Shown here piece by piece: positions 19,306 through 29,463 of a DNA stretch of 64,000 nucleotides (position 1 is the stretch's first letter; each line of letters starts with the position of its first letter). The notes beneath the pieces were generated by a model that had not been told where the DNA came from, made no database searches, and worked only from the letters and a program-made list of their open reading frames with translations. The DNA is from an uncultured Halomonas sp. (GTDB taxonomy: Bacteria; Pseudomonadota; Gammaproteobacteria; Pseudomonadales; Halomonadaceae): contig NZ_CANMTQ010000004.1 in NCBI RefSeq assembly GCF_947500835.1, positions 1 through 64,000 of the forward strand. Reading direction: 5' to 3'. The position numbers were made by a program, and so were the translations under genes.

Positions 19306-20067
19306 TCACTGCATGCGAATACCGCCATCCAGACGAATCACCTCGCCGTTGAGCATCGTGTTGGTCACGATCTGCTCCGCCAGCGTGGCGTATTCCGCCG
19401 CCTTGCCCAGCCGCTTGGGAAATGGCACCGCCGCGGAAAGTGTCGCCACCGCATCCTCGGGGATGCCGCTCATCATCGGCGTCTCGAAGACCCCGGGGGC
19501 GATGGTCATCACCCGGATGCCCTGGCGCGAAAGCTCGCGCGCCAGCGGCAGCGTCATCCCGGCAACGCCGGCCTTTGACGCGCTATAAGCCGCCTGACCC
19601 ACCTGCCCATCGAAGGCAGCGATCGAGGCGGTATCGATGATCACACCGCGCTCCCCGTCGTCGCCCTCCGGTGGGTTCCTGGCCATGGCGGCGGCGGCCA
19701 GGCGCAGCACGTTGAAGGTGCCAATCAAATTGATATGAATCGTTTTTGCGAAAGCGTCGAGATCGGCTGGGTTGCCCTCCCGATCAAGCAGCTTGGCCAC
19801 GCTGACCACACCGGCGCAATGCACCACGCCGTGCAATCCACCCAGGTTCAAGGCCTGATCCACAGCGGCCTGCATGTCTTCGGGGCTGGTGATATCGCCC
19901 TGGCATGCCAGCGCCGAGTCCCCCAGGCGGGTCGCGACGGTATCAACGGCATCACTCAGGTCACACAGCACCACCTTGGCGCCACCGGCCACCAGGCGCT
20001 CCGCGGTCGCTGCGCCGAGGCCGGACGCGGCGCCGGTAATCAGAAAATTGCGATCCTGCACTTGCAT
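19306..20067 (-). CDS. SDR dehydrogenase, 3-hydroxyacyl-CoA (HSD10-like)
   Basis: Short-chain dehydrogenase of 253 residues with the NAD-binding [15 protein letters not shown] (12-26), NNAG-equivalent HCAGVV and the catalytic YSASK motif preceded by Ser in [21 protein letters not shown]. The segment [16 protein letters not shown] and the end [13 protein letters not shown] are typical of type 2 3-hydroxyacyl-CoA dehydrogenase (HSD17B10 group), which oxidises 3-hydroxyacyl-CoA and 2-methyl-3-hydroxybutyryl-CoA. It overlaps the upstream acyl-CoA synthetase stop by one base (TGATG) and has AAGGAG before its ATG, so the two form an operon. Confidence 0.83.
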   Translation of the reverse strand: MQVQDRNFLITGAASGLGAATAERLVAGGAKVVLCDLSDAVDTVATRLGDSALACQGDITSPEDMQAAVDQALNLGGLHGVVHCAGVVSVAKLLDREGNPADLDAFAKTIHINLIGTFNVLRLAAAAMARNPPEGDDGERGVIIDTASIAAFDGQVGQAAYSASKAGVAGMTLPLARELSRQGIRVMTIAPGVFETPMMSGIPEDAVATLSAAVPFPKRLGKAAEYATLAEQIVTNTMLNGEVIRLDGGIRMQ

Positions 20068-21725
20068 CAGGGTGTCTCCTTGTCGTCGGCGGCTTCGGCG
20101 CGCAGCTTGAAGCGCTGGATCTTGCCACTGGGGGTTTTTGGCAGGGTCTCGACAAACTCGATCTCCCGTGGATAGGCATGAGACGACAGGCGATCCTTCA
20201 CCCGCTGGCGAATCTCGTCGGCCAAGGCCTCACTTGGCTCGAAGCCATCGCGGAGCACCACATAGGACTTGATCACCTCACCGCGAATTGCATCCGGCTT
20301 GCCTACCGCTGCGGATTCCGCCACGGCAGGATGGGTCATGACAGTGTTCTCAACGTCGGTCGGCCCGACGCGATAACCGGCAGTGGTAATGATGTCGTCG
20401 TTGCGCCCGGCAAAGCAGAAGGTGCCGTCCGCTTCGCGAACCACCACATCGCCGGTTAAATAGTATCCTTCGGCAAAAGGCTCTTTCTCCTGCCAGGTAT
20501 AGCCGGGAAAGAAATGCGCCGGCGAGGCGGCGATATCCACCCCCAGCACGCCGGGCTCCCCTACTGGCAGCTCGTTGTATTCTGCATCCAATACCGCCAG
20601 GCGATAACCCGGCAATGGCATGCCCATTCCTCCAACCGGCTTGGGATGTTCCAGAACATGGTGATTGCAGCAGGTCATGCCGGTTTCGGTCTGCCCGTAG
20701 TGATCCATCACCTTGCAGCCCAGTGCACGCTCGACCCAGTTCACCACCTCGGTATTCAAGGGTTCGCCAGCGGAGCTCGCCACCCGTAGCGAGAGCTTTT
20801 CCGACGCACCGTCGAACAGGCCTGATGCCTTCATCAAGCGGTAGGCGGTCGGTGCGGCTGCGAAGTTGGTAATCTCGTGCTTGATCATGAAATCAAGCGC
20901 CCCTTGGGCATCGAAGGCCGCCTCGCAGAAATGCGTGGTGGCACCCAGCAATAGCGGACCAGTGATCGCGTAGTAAAGCCCATAGGCCCAGCCCGGGTCG
21001 GCCATGTTCCAGAAGCGATCCTCCACCCGCAGGTCGATGGCCAGTTCCATGTAGAGGGCAAAGGCGGATAGCGCCGACAAAGGCACCGCCACTCCCTTGG
21101 GCTTGCCCACGGTGCCGGAGGTGAACATCTGCAGGAAAGGCGCGTTGGGATCAAGACGGGGCGGCCCTGTTTCGATTGCCGGATGCGAGATGGCGGCCTT
21201 CCAATCGAGATCCTCCTTGTGTTCCTCGTCAGCACCGCCGATGCACAGCACGGGTGGGCACTGGCCGAGAGCATCGAATTTATGCCGATTGGTTTGATCC
21301 GTGATGACCAGCCGCGCATTCGCTCGGGCCAGACGAAAATCCACCGCGTCAGGGCCGAAGGCGGTGAACAATGGCTGATAGACGGCGCCGATACGCCAGG
21401 TCGCCAGTACCGCGATCATCAGTTCAGGCGTTCGCGGCAGCATGCAGGCGATACGATCCCCGGTCCCAAGCCCTGCCGACTGTAACCAACCTGCCAAGCG
21501 GGCACTGGCCTGTTCCAGCTCCGCATAGGTCCAACGAGTTACCTCGCCCTGAGTGTCTTCATGTACCAGGGCGATACGTTCGCCATTGCCCTCGCGCAGA
21601 TGGCGGGCACAGCTGGCATCGAAGGCGTTTAGCTGGCCATCACGGTGATCATCCAGTTTGGCCACTGTCTCCTCGATGGAAAAACGCGCCAGGTAGGAGG
21701 CGTAATCCTCGGGTGCCGTTGTCAT
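20067..21725 (-). CDS. AMP-dependent acyl-CoA synthetase
   Basis: Activates a carboxylic acid to its CoA thioester. The 552-residue ANL-family enzyme shows the P-loop TSGTVGKPKGVAVP, the YGQTETGM adenylate motif, the hinge FCFAGRNDDIITTAGYRVGPTDVE and the catalytic Lys in PKTPSGKIQRFKLR. Among subgroups it looks like acetyl/medium-chain synthetases. The substrate is probably a short or branched acid, since its partner is a HSD10-like dehydrogenase and a thiolase is divergently placed. ATG at 21725 with GGAG upstream; a palindromic operator lies 22 bases before it. Confidence 0.82.
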   Translation of the reverse strand: MTTAPEDYASYLARFSIEETVAKLDDHRDGQLNAFDASCARHLREGNGERIALVHEDTQGEVTRWTYAELEQASARLAGWLQSAGLGTGDRIACMLPRTPELMIAVLATWRIGAVYQPLFTAFGPDAVDFRLARANARLVITDQTNRHKFDALGQCPPVLCIGGADEEHKEDLDWKAAISHPAIETGPPRLDPNAPFLQMFTSGTVGKPKGVAVPLSALSAFALYMELAIDLRVEDRFWNMADPGWAYGLYYAITGPLLLGATTHFCEAAFDAQGALDFMIKHEITNFAAAPTAYRLMKASGLFDGASEKLSLRVASSAGEPLNTEVVNWVERALGCKVMDHYGQTETGMTCCNHHVLEHPKPVGGMGMPLPGYRLAVLDAEYNELPVGEPGVLGVDIAASPAHFFPGYTWQEKEPFAEGYYLTGDVVVREADGTFCFAGRNDDIITTAGYRVGPTDVENTVMTHPAVAESAAVGKPDAIRGEVIKSYVVLRDGFEPSEALADEIRQRVKDRLSSHAYPREIEFVETLPKTPSGKIQRFKLRAEAADDKETP

Positions 21726-21746
21726 TGTTGAACTCCCTGTTTTTCG

Positions 21747-21762
21747 TTAACGTAAACGTCAA
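21747..21762. promoter_or_regulatory. Candidate LiuR/MerR-like operator
   Basis: TTAACGTAAACGTCAA is a near palindrome with half-sites TTRACGT separated by two bases. It resembles sites described for the MerR-family regulator LiuR of branched-chain amino acid and fatty acid degradation genes. It stands between the acyl-CoA synthetase ATG and the divergent thiolase. The exact LiuR consensus is recalled, not checked. Confidence 0.45.
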
Positions 21763-21981
21763 TCGACGTTGTTTATGACGTGACCGAACCGGTTACTTGA
21801 ATAAACCCTAGTCAGAGTGGGGCAAAGGCACAAGAGAACATGCCGGTCGCGGCTTTAGACCAAAGAATAATCGGTAGCGCAATTCATTGCGCACGGCGTT
21901 CAGGAAGGTTTCACTAAAGACCGAGTTTGTTTTTATTTGATCCAGAAATGCTCTACCGCTCATATTTCCAAGGAGAACACC

Positions 21982-23169
21982 ATGACCGCATCATCTGATG
22001 TCGTGATCCTTTCCGGCGCTCGTACGCCCATGGGGGGCATGCTTGGCAGCCTGTCCAGCCTTACCGCGCCGGAGCTCGGAGCCGCTGCCATTCGTGCCGC
22101 CATCGAACGTGCCGGAATCGATGCGGGCAACATCGATGAAGGCATCATCGGCTGCGTGCTGCCCGGCGGGGTCAAGCAAGGGCCCGGACGCCAGGCCATG
22201 CGCAAGGCCGGCATTCCGGACAGCATCGGCGCCACCACCATCAACAAGTTGTGCGGCTCGGGCATGAAAGCGGCCATGATGGCTCACGATCTGATTCGTG
22301 CCGGCAGCGGTAGCATCCTGCTGGCCGGCGGCATGGAGTCGATGTCCAATGCGCCCCATGTGCTGACCAAGGCTCGCAGCGGCTATCGTCTCGGTCACGG
22401 CGAACTCAAGGACCATATGTTTCTCGACGGCCTTGAGGATGCGGAAACCGGCAAGCTGATGGGCTCCTTCGCTCAACAGGTGGCGGACGAGCGCGGCTAT
22501 TCCCGGGAACGTATGGACGACTTTGCCATCGCCTCTCTGGAGCGCGCCATGGCGGCTCACGAAAAAGGCGAACTGAGCGGGGAAATGGTGCCGGTCACGG
22601 TCACGAGCCGCAAAGGCGAGAGCGTCGTCGAGCACGACGAGCAACCCTTCCAGGCCAAGCTCGACAAGATTCGTGGCCTGCGCCCGGCTTTCGCCAAGGA
22701 CGGCACCATCACCGCCGCCAATGCAAGCTCGATTTCCGATGGCGCCTCGGCCCTGATCCTGGCAAGCAGTGAGGCCGCTGAACGTCATAGCGTCAAGCCC
22801 CTCGCCCGCCTCCTTGGCCATAGCACCCACTCCCAGCACCCGAGCGAGTTCACCATCGCTCCGGTGGGGGCCATCGACAAGCTGCTGAAAAAACTCGACT
22901 GGCAAGCGAGCGATGTCGATTTCTTCGAGATCAACGAAGCCTTCGCCGTGGTCACCTTGATGGCCATGGACGATCACAATATCCCGCATGACAAGGTCAA
23001 TGTGTTCGGCGGCGCCTGTGCCCAGGGTCACCCGATCGGCTCCACCGGTTCCCGCATCATCGTCACCCTGATCAACGCCCTGCGCCAGCGTGGCGGCAAG
23101 CGCGGCGTTGCGAGTCTGTGCATCGGTGGCGGCGAGGCAACGGCGGTGGCGGTTGAGTTAATCGACTAA
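21982..23169 (+). CDS. Acetyl-CoA acetyltransferase (thiolase)
   Basis: Cleaves or forms acetoacetyl-CoA or related 3-ketoacyl-CoA. The 395-residue protein has the nucleophile Cys91 in INKLCGSGMKA, the NEAFA motif in FFEINEAFAV, and GHPIGSTGSR with the catalytic His. The last catalytic Cys is in SLCIGGGEA. ATG at 21982 behind AAGGAG; a longer frame upstream has no ribosome binding site. It is transcribed divergently from the synthetase/SDR operon and probably serves the same breakdown route. Biosynthetic (PhaA-like) use cannot be excluded, as Halomonas makes polyhydroxybutyrate. Confidence 0.87.
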   Translation: MTASSDVVILSGARTPMGGMLGSLSSLTAPELGAAAIRAAIERAGIDAGNIDEGIIGCVLPGGVKQGPGRQAMRKAGIPDSIGATTINKLCGSGMKAAMMAHDLIRAGSGSILLAGGMESMSNAPHVLTKARSGYRLGHGELKDHMFLDGLEDAETGKLMGSFAQQVADERGYSRERMDDFAIASLERAMAAHEKGELSGEMVPVTVTSRKGESVVEHDEQPFQAKLDKIRGLRPAFAKDGTITAANASSISDGASALILASSEAAERHSVKPLARLLGHSTHSQHPSEFTIAPVGAIDKLLKKLDWQASDVDFFEINEAFAVVTLMAMDDHNIPHDKVNVFGGACAQGHPIGSTGSRIIVTLINALRQRGGKRGVASLCIGGGEATAVAVELID

Positions 23170-23195
23170 CCGACGCCGTAACGAGCATATGATTG

Positions 23196-25955
23196 TCACG
23201 GTCTGGATGTGGCCGGCGAAAGAGGAAGCTCCTGGTACCAATCTTTTTTTGCCGGCTCGTCTTGCATTGGTTCTTCCTGCATCGATTCTTGCAGCGCAGA
23301 TTCTTCTATCGCCGGCAAGTGGCGCGCCTGCTCGTACCAGCGTCGCGGTCTGAGCAGATGCAACCGGGTTTGGCCAGCGTCTATTTCGATGCCAAGACCC
23401 AGCGCCGCGTATTGGGCGTACAGGGCACCGTCGAGTGTCTTGTCTCGGCGCACCAGATTCGCAAGTATTTCCAGCTCCTGTCCGGTCAAACGTGCATCTC
23501 GCAGCGCCAGCCCCTGATCGACCAGCTGAAGACGCGCGCGTCCGCGAATGTTCTGAACGTTCAGCAGTCGGCTCAACCACTGCCGCTGGCGTACGTCTTT
23601 CAACAAGGTGCGCAGTGGAAAGCCACTGTCGCGCATGCGCAGTGCCAGCCGAGCGTCCAGATTCAAGGGTTGCGCCCAGACAAGCTGCCCTTCGTCGATT
23701 CCAAGCTCCACCCACCAGCCGCCTTCAATCGGTTCGGAAGAAGAATCGTCTGAGCGTCGCGACAGGTTGTCGAGCCTCAGCGTTGAGCCGGAAACATCGA
23801 ACAGCCGACGTTGCAGATCCCCGTCCGCCAGCTGGACATCAAGAGACAAGTTCCCTTGCAGGTGCTGATCACCCATCTGTAGCGCTGTCTCCCGTGCCTT
23901 CAGGATCAGGCTTCCCTGGGCCTGATAGCCCTGCAGATTCAAATAGGTTTCCAAGCTCGCCTGACCGGACAGCAGTTCGATCCCGGCATCTTTTGGTAAA
24001 TAAGCGTTGTAAAGGCTCAGCGCCGGAATATCGATCTGGGGCAGGCTGATCCGCGTTGCCTGGTCTTCCAGCGCCGGGGAAGCGCCGCTGAGTATTTCTT
24101 CGGGAAAGGTCGCCTCTACCAGCAGATAGCGACCACTCACATGGCTGATGTTTTCCTGCTGTCGCTTCAGCTCGAAAAATGGCAAGGAGACGCGTATATC
24201 GACGTTGCGAGAGACCTTGTCGATGCTGGCGTCCAGACGTCCATTGCCGGAGGCTTCGTAATCCAGAAAGCGCAGCTCCAGCGGGTCAGCGCTTACCCAA
24301 AGACGGCTACCCGGTAGCAATGTCTCCCCTTGCCAGACCAGTTCCGCTTCCAGCAGGCCGTTTCCATGCATTGCCAGGCCATGAGTCTCCGGCAGGAATC
24401 GATTGAGAAAGCTCAGCTCCGCCGCCCGCCCCTGAACGAGCATCCTGCCGGAAGATAACGACGATGCAGTGCTCGACAAATCAGCGTCCGAGGATTTACC
24501 AAGGGTCAAACGCGCCTCTCGAAGCAGCAGCTCGGTTTCAAGCGGCGTGCTATCCCCCGGATTTCGTGCACTGATCCGCAGTCGCGTGCCGGAAAGATCC
24601 AGTCGGCGCTGATCCGGTTCAAATTCCTTTAGTTTCAGGTCAAGCCCAAGCTCACTGGCAACACGGTTATCCAACATTGTCAGATCCACGCGATCGCCAC
24701 GCAAATCAAAGTGGCCCTCGAGCCGTCCTTCTCGATAATCAAGGCGACCGTCGAGCCCGGCTTTGCCCCCATGCAGATCGAAAGGCAAATCTTGCGGTAG
24801 AAAACGCGCCAGCACCGCCACGTCCGGCAGCCTGGCACCTTGCCAGATCAGCGACGCGCTATCCGGTTCCCGAGGCGGTGAGGTCAGGTCGAGCTGGGGC
24901 AGATCAACGTTCAAACGAAAGCGTTCACTGGTCAACAAAGGCGATTCGTTTCCGGCAGGATCGTCCAAAGGTTCGCGCATCTGCATGTCGTCCAGCACAA
25001 GTGCCATTCTAGTGGCGACGACGCCTTCCTGCGCCTTGTCCTGGACGTCGACCCAGGCGCTTATTTGCCCCTTTCCCTCCAGTCGGTAACGTCGACTTCG
25101 GGTGTTTTCGAGGCTGACGTTTTCGGAGCTATCGCTTGCCGCCAATAGCGCCGCTTCATCAAGCACGACCGCTAGTTGGGGCGATGCCAGGGTCAGTTCG
25201 CTGCCGGGCTGCAGCACGCCTTTTTCGATGGCAAGCCGCCCCTGCAATCCCCCTTTCCCCGCCAGGCGCAGCCCCTTGAGCCCGCGCAGATAAGGATTGA
25301 ACACGTCCCAGGCATCCGCCTGGGCGGCCAGATCCACATTACCGGAGAGAAAGGCCAGAGACTCTAGCCCAGGCGTTTGAGCGGGACGAAAGGTTTCCAG
25401 GAAGAACTTGCCCTGCAGTTGAATATCCCGAGCCAGGGTCTGATACGTATCCGGGCCTTCCTGACGCTGGACGAGTGCTTCTTTCAGTTCCAGCGCCAGG
25501 GACGCAATACCCAGGTGTTCTTCGTCCATTACCAGCTCATCAAGGCGTACCCGACTGGTGGCGCTTGCCGCCAGGCGATACTCGTTCACCTTCAGGGCGC
25601 GCAGACCTTCGGCGTCGAGGGAGTGAATATCCAGACGACGAAACAACAACGACCACCAGGAGATATGCAGCCGCGCCTGATCCACTTCGAGGGCGAAACT
25701 CACGTTTTCGTCGCTACGCTCGATGCGTAGGTCGCGCACGTCGAGACGATCGAAGGAGGGTGTATTCGCGCTGCTCCAGCTTATTGTCATGCCCGGCAGC
25801 TGGGACAGACGCTGTTGCAGCCAGCCGCTGTTGAACAGCCACTGCAGGCCGGCCAGATAACCGATGATCAGAAGCGATATCACGCCAATAACACCGGCCA
25901 GCCAGCGCAGCCAACGGCGCCTGAAAAGGATCGGTGGGATGATGCTTTTTGGCAT
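23196..25955 (-). CDS. AsmA/YdbH-like inner-membrane-anchored envelope protein
   Basis: A 919-residue protein with one N-terminal membrane helix (about residues 13-40, WLRWLAGVIGVISLLIIGYLAG) and a long periplasmic part of amphipathic beta repeats of the kind HGGKAGLDGRLDYREGRLEGHFDLRG. This is the look of bridge-like lipid transfer proteins such as YdbH, YhdP and TamB, which carry phospholipid to the outer membrane. The length (E. coli YdbH 879, YhdP 1266) favours a YdbH-like assignment, but no YnbE/YdbL-like partner is seen. ATG at 25955 with GGAAG. The tail (residues 890-919) is acidic and low-complexity. Family certain only at superfamily level. Confidence 0.62.
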   Translation of the reverse strand: MPKSIIPPILFRRRWLRWLAGVIGVISLLIIGYLAGLQWLFNSGWLQQRLSQLPGMTISWSSANTPSFDRLDVRDLRIERSDENVSFALEVDQARLHISWWSLLFRRLDIHSLDAEGLRALKVNEYRLAASATSRVRLDELVMDEEHLGIASLALELKEALVQRQEGPDTYQTLARDIQLQGKFFLETFRPAQTPGLESLAFLSGNVDLAAQADAWDVFNPYLRGLKGLRLAGKGGLQGRLAIEKGVLQPGSELTLASPQLAVVLDEAALLAASDSSENVSLENTRSRRYRLEGKGQISAWVDVQDKAQEGVVATRMALVLDDMQMREPLDDPAGNESPLLTSERFRLNVDLPQLDLTSPPREPDSASLIWQGARLPDVAVLARFLPQDLPFDLHGGKAGLDGRLDYREGRLEGHFDLRGDRVDLTMLDNRVASELGLDLKLKEFEPDQRRLDLSGTRLRISARNPGDSTPLETELLLREARLTLGKSSDADLSSTASSLSSGRMLVQGRAAELSFLNRFLPETHGLAMHGNGLLEAELVWQGETLLPGSRLWVSADPLELRFLDYEASGNGRLDASIDKVSRNVDIRVSLPFFELKRQQENISHVSGRYLLVEATFPEEILSGASPALEDQATRISLPQIDIPALSLYNAYLPKDAGIELLSGQASLETYLNLQGYQAQGSLILKARETALQMGDQHLQGNLSLDVQLADGDLQRRLFDVSGSTLRLDNLSRRSDDSSSEPIEGGWWVELGIDEGQLVWAQPLNLDARLALRMRDSGFPLRTLLKDVRQRQWLSRLLNVQNIRGRARLQLVDQGLALRDARLTGQELEILANLVRRDKTLDGALYAQYAALGLGIEIDAGQTRLHLLRPRRWYEQARHLPAIEESALQESMQEEPMQDEPAKKDWYQELPLSPATSRP

Positions 25956-26080
25956 GAGCGCTTCCAAGTCTACGTCTTCGCTAATGTAGCGCGGAAGCCC
26001 TGTTCATTTCCTCCCTACCTTGCTGCAAATCTCTTTTCGAACTCTCCTGGTCGCGTCGAGGCACTAACCGTATCGATGTC

Positions 26081-26962
26081 TCATCCATAGCGTCCGGTGA
26101 TGTAGTCTTCCGCCTTCTTGGTGTGAGGGTTGGAGAACATCATGCGGGTGTCGTTGTATTCGATCAGCTCACCGAGATGGAAAAACGCCGTGTAGTCCGC
26201 GACCCGGGCTGCCTGCTGCATGTTGTGGGTCACCGTGACGATGGTGAACTGCTGCTTGAGCTTGTCCATCAGGTCTTCGATAGTCGCCGTCGAGATCGGG
26301 TCCAGGGCCGAGGTCGGCTCGTCCATCAGGATCACATCGGGTTTCACCGCGATGGCCCGGGCGATACACAGGCGCTGTTGCTGTCCACCGGAGAGCGAGG
26401 TACCAGGCTCGGCCAACTTGTCCTTGACCTCGTTCCACAGCCCAGCGTCGCGAAGCGCCTGCTCCACCAGCTCATCCTGTTCCGCCTTGCGACTCACCAG
26501 ATCGTGCATGCGCGGCGCATAGGCAATATTTTCGTAGATCGACTTGGGAAACGGGTTGGGCTTCTGGAACACCATGCCCACCCGCCGACGCAGGGCAATC
26601 TCATCCATCCTGGGATCGTTGACATCCCGCCCGTCCATCTCCACCAGCCCTTCAATTTTCACGCTGCGAATCAGATCGTTCATGCGATTGAGACAGCGCA
26701 GAAAGGTCGACTTGCCGCAACCCGAAGGACCAATCAGTGCAGTGACGTTGTGTTGATAGACGTCGATATTGACGTTCTTCAGCGCCTGATTGGCGCCATA
26801 CCAGAGATTGAGATCGCGCACGCGAATACTCAGCTCGTGGCCTGCGTCCTCGTTGGTATTGACGGGTTTTCCCTGAGTCGACGGCTGTACCGGCTTGAGC
26901 GTCGGCCCCATGGAGGGCTGGCCGGGTTCGTTTTCTCGACTTACAGTCTGTTCGTTGAGCAT
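26081..26962 (-). CDS. pstB: Phosphate ABC transporter ATPase PstB
   Basis: ATPase of the high-affinity phosphate importer PstSCAB. The 293-residue protein has Walker [13 protein letters not shown], signature [18 protein letters not shown], Walker [17 protein letters not shown] and ends in the family's typical DYITGRYG. The N-terminal 45 residues before the ABC domain ([13 protein letters not shown]) are longer than in E. coli PstB (257 residues) and look disordered. Last gene of the pst operon, 37 bases after pstA. No phoU follows, unlike the usual pstSCAB-phoU order. Confidence 0.95.
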   Translation of the reverse strand: MLNEQTVSRENEPGQPSMGPTLKPVQPSTQGKPVNTNEDAGHELSIRVRDLNLWYGANQALKNVNIDVYQHNVTALIGPSGCGKSTFLRCLNRMNDLIRSVKIEGLVEMDGRDVNDPRMDEIALRRRVGMVFQKPNPFPKSIYENIAYAPRMHDLVSRKAEQDELVEQALRDAGLWNEVKDKLAEPGTSLSGGQQQRLCIARAIAVKPDVILMDEPTSALDPISTATIEDLMDKLKQQFTIVTVTHNMQQAARVADYTAFFHLGELIEYNDTRMMFSNPHTKKAEDYITGRYG

Positions 26963-26999
26963 GAGTGTTTCCTGTTCAAGTCACGGATAATGAGGGTGC

Positions 27000-28166
27000 T
27001 TACCAGCGGCGCTCGAATTTCTTGCGCATCCAGACCGCCGTGGCATTGAGCGAGATGAGCACGACCAGCAGCACCAGAATGCCCCCGGCGGTCTTCTCGG
27101 TGAAGGCGCGATCCGGCTCCCCGGCCCAGGTAAATATCTGAGCGGGCATTACCGTTGCGGCATCAGAAAAAGAAGCCGACACATCGGGAATGAAGGCCAC
27201 CATGCCGATGATGATCAGCGGTGCGGTTTCGCCCATGGCCTGGGCCAGACCGATGATCGAGCCGGTGAGAATGCCTGGAAAGGAAAGCGGCAAGACATGA
27301 TCCCGTACCACCTGCCAACGGGAGCAGCCCACGCCGAAGGCCGCCTGACGAATGGTGTCCGGCACACTGCGCAGCGCGGTTCGCGTGGCAATGATGATTA
27401 CCGGCAGCGTCATCAAGGCCAGGGTAAGCCCGCCCACCAGCGGGGTCGAGCGCGGCACGCCAAAGAAATTGATATAGATGGCAAGTCCCAGCAGGCCGAA
27501 CAGGATCGAGGGCACCGCCGCCAGGTTGTTGATATTGATCTCGATGACCTGAGTCAGCCAGTTGTCCGTGGCGAACTCCTCGAGATAAACCGCCGTCATC
27601 ACGCCGATGGGAAAACACACCAGCATGGTCACGATCAGTGTCATCACCGTGCCCATAGCCGCGGAGGCAATCCCGGCAAGCTCCGGCATCTTGGAATCGC
27701 CGGCGGTGAAAAAGCGGGTATTGAACTTGAGTTCCACCTGCCCTTTCGCCAGCAGATCGTCGACGATGGACTTCTGGTCGTCCTTGAGCCGAGTGTGGTG
27801 GCCCTTGAGGTACTGATCCACGGCGCTATCCGCCAGCACCCACTCCATGCGGGTGGTGCCCATCAAATCCGGGTTGTCCCGCATCCGCATGGGCAAGGTG
27901 CGCAAGAAACCGCGGCTGACCAGACGGCGTACATCCTCGTTCACCGCTGCCGGCGGCATCTGCTGGCTCTGCTCGCTGTAGGTGACCTCGACCTGGATCT
28001 GCGCTTGTTGAAAGGCCGGCAAGCCTTTCACCAGCATGTCACTGATGAACACCACCAGAAAGGTCGCCGCCAACGCCAGCGCCCCCATGGAGAGCCATTT
28101 CAGTCGGGCCGTCTTGCGATGGCGACGCTTGAGCTGAGCGGTGATCTCATCGAAGGATTGGCTCAT
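27000..28166 (-). CDS. pstA: Phosphate ABC transporter permease PstA
   Basis: Inner-membrane subunit of PstSCAB. The 388-residue protein has a cytoplasmic start, one helix (residues 28-50), an approximately 120-residue periplasmic insertion (DUF3333-like) and then the five-helix permease domain with the EAA-type loop GCSRWQVVRDHVLPLSFPGILTGSIIGLAQAMGETAPLI. It is longer than E. coli PstA (296 residues), in line with the long PstA type of Pseudomonas and relatives. GAGGA before the ATG; 19 bases after pstC. Confidence 0.93.
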   Translation of the reverse strand: MSQSFDEITAQLKRRHRKTARLKWLSMGALALAATFLVVFISDMLVKGLPAFQQAQIQVEVTYSEQSQQMPPAAVNEDVRRLVSRGFLRTLPMRMRDNPDLMGTTRMEWVLADSAVDQYLKGHHTRLKDDQKSIVDDLLAKGQVELKFNTRFFTAGDSKMPELAGIASAAMGTVMTLIVTMLVCFPIGVMTAVYLEEFATDNWLTQVIEININNLAAVPSILFGLLGLAIYINFFGVPRSTPLVGGLTLALMTLPVIIIATRTALRSVPDTIRQAAFGVGCSRWQVVRDHVLPLSFPGILTGSIIGLAQAMGETAPLIIIGMVAFIPDVSASFSDAATVMPAQIFTWAGEPDRAFTEKTAGGILVLLVVLISLNATAVWMRKKFERRW

Positions 28167-28185
28167 GGGGTAATCCTCGTCGTCA

Positions 28186-29442
28186 TCATAGATCGTTGGA
28201 GCGATATTTTTCGCGGAAGCGCCGAATCATGATCACCGAGACCATGTTCAGCACCAGCGTCACCACGAAGAGCACCAAACCCAGGGCAAACGCAGAGAGG
28301 GTTTCGGCACTCTCGAACTCCTGATCTCCAGTCAGTGCAGCCACGATACGCACCGTCACCGTGGTCATGTCTTCAAGGGGATTGGCAGTCAGGTTAGGCC
28401 GCATGCCCGCTGCCATGACCACAATCATGGTCTCCCCCAAGGCACGGGAAACCGCCAGCAGGGACGCGGAGATGATGCCGGGAATGGCCGCCGGCAACAC
28501 TACGCTGGTGATGGTTTCCGCCTTGGTCATGCCGAGTGCCAGAGAGCCTTCGCGCATGCTGTCCGGCACCGCATTGATGACATCGTCGGAGAGAGACGAG
28601 ATGAACGGAATGATCATGATGCCCATGACAATGCCTGGGGCCAGGGCGTTGTTGAACGACGCATCCAGCCCGAAGAAACCTGCGACATCGACGATGATCG
28701 GCGCCACGGTAATGGCAGCAAAGAAGCCGTAAACCACCGTGGGAATACCCGCGAGCACTTCCAGTACCGGCTTTGCCAGGGTACGCACCCGAATCGGTGC
28801 AAATTCCGCCATGTAGATGGCGGCCATGAGGCCTATAGGGATCGCCACCAGCATGGCAATCAAGGTGATGAGAAAGGTACCGGCAAACAGCGGCACTGAC
28901 CCGAACTGAGCCGCACTGGCGCCTTCGTCGGCGCGTCCGGCGGCGGCCAGGAAGCTATTGCCCGGCGCCCAGGTCGTGCCGGTAACGAACTCCCAGAAGC
29001 TTTGCATCTGGAAGAAGCGAACCGCCTCGAACACGATCGAGATCAGAATGCCCAGGGTCGTCACGATGGAGACCATTGCCGCCGCCGCCAGAACCCCGCG
29101 GATCACCTTCTCGATGGCTTGACGCGCGTGAAAATCCGGACGTACCTGGGAAAGGCCGACCAGCAAGCCGACAACGGCCACTACCAGACTGGCCCCGAGC
29201 AGATAAAGCGTAGGTATGTCCGCCCCGAGCAACAGCAGGACAAAGGCGCCCAACGCCGCCACCAACAGCGCGGGGCCGGCGGTGCTCAACACCGAAAACC
29301 AGGCGTACTGGTCCGGTTGTGCAACCATGGTTGTGCCATGCGCACGGAGATGCGAGGCACGAACACGCGCCAGGAAAAAGGCAGCCAATCCCAGAGCAAT
29401 GAGTACGGCGGAAAACAGCAGGTAAACTTGATTCGTCGGCAT
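28186..29442 (-). CDS. pstC: Phosphate ABC transporter permease PstC
   Basis: Second permease of PstSCAB, 418 residues. Two or three extra N-terminal helices (residues 6-25, 50-100) precede the standard permease domain with PTVVYGFFAAITVAPI and the loop GMTKAETITSVVLPAAIPGIISASLLAVSRALGETMIVVMAAG. E. coli PstC has 319 residues, so this is the long version that accompanies a long PstA. ATG at 29442 with GAGAG. Between pstS and pstA in the operon. Confidence 0.93.
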   Translation of the reverse strand: MPTNQVYLLFSAVLIALGLAAFFLARVRASHLRAHGTTMVAQPDQYAWFSVLSTAGPALLVAALGAFVLLLLGADIPTLYLLGASLVVAVVGLLVGLSQVRPDFHARQAIEKVIRGVLAAAAMVSIVTTLGILISIVFEAVRFFQMQSFWEFVTGTTWAPGNSFLAAAGRADEGASAAQFGSVPLFAGTFLITLIAMLVAIPIGLMAAIYMAEFAPIRVRTLAKPVLEVLAGIPTVVYGFFAAITVAPIIVDVAGFFGLDASFNNALAPGIVMGIMIIPFISSLSDDVINAVPDSMREGSLALGMTKAETITSVVLPAAIPGIISASLLAVSRALGETMIVVMAAGMRPNLTANPLEDMTTVTVRIVAALTGDQEFESAETLSAFALGLVLFVVTLVLNMVSVIMIRRFREKYRSNDL

Positions 29443-29463
29443 CGTAGCTCTCTCGAACGAGGT

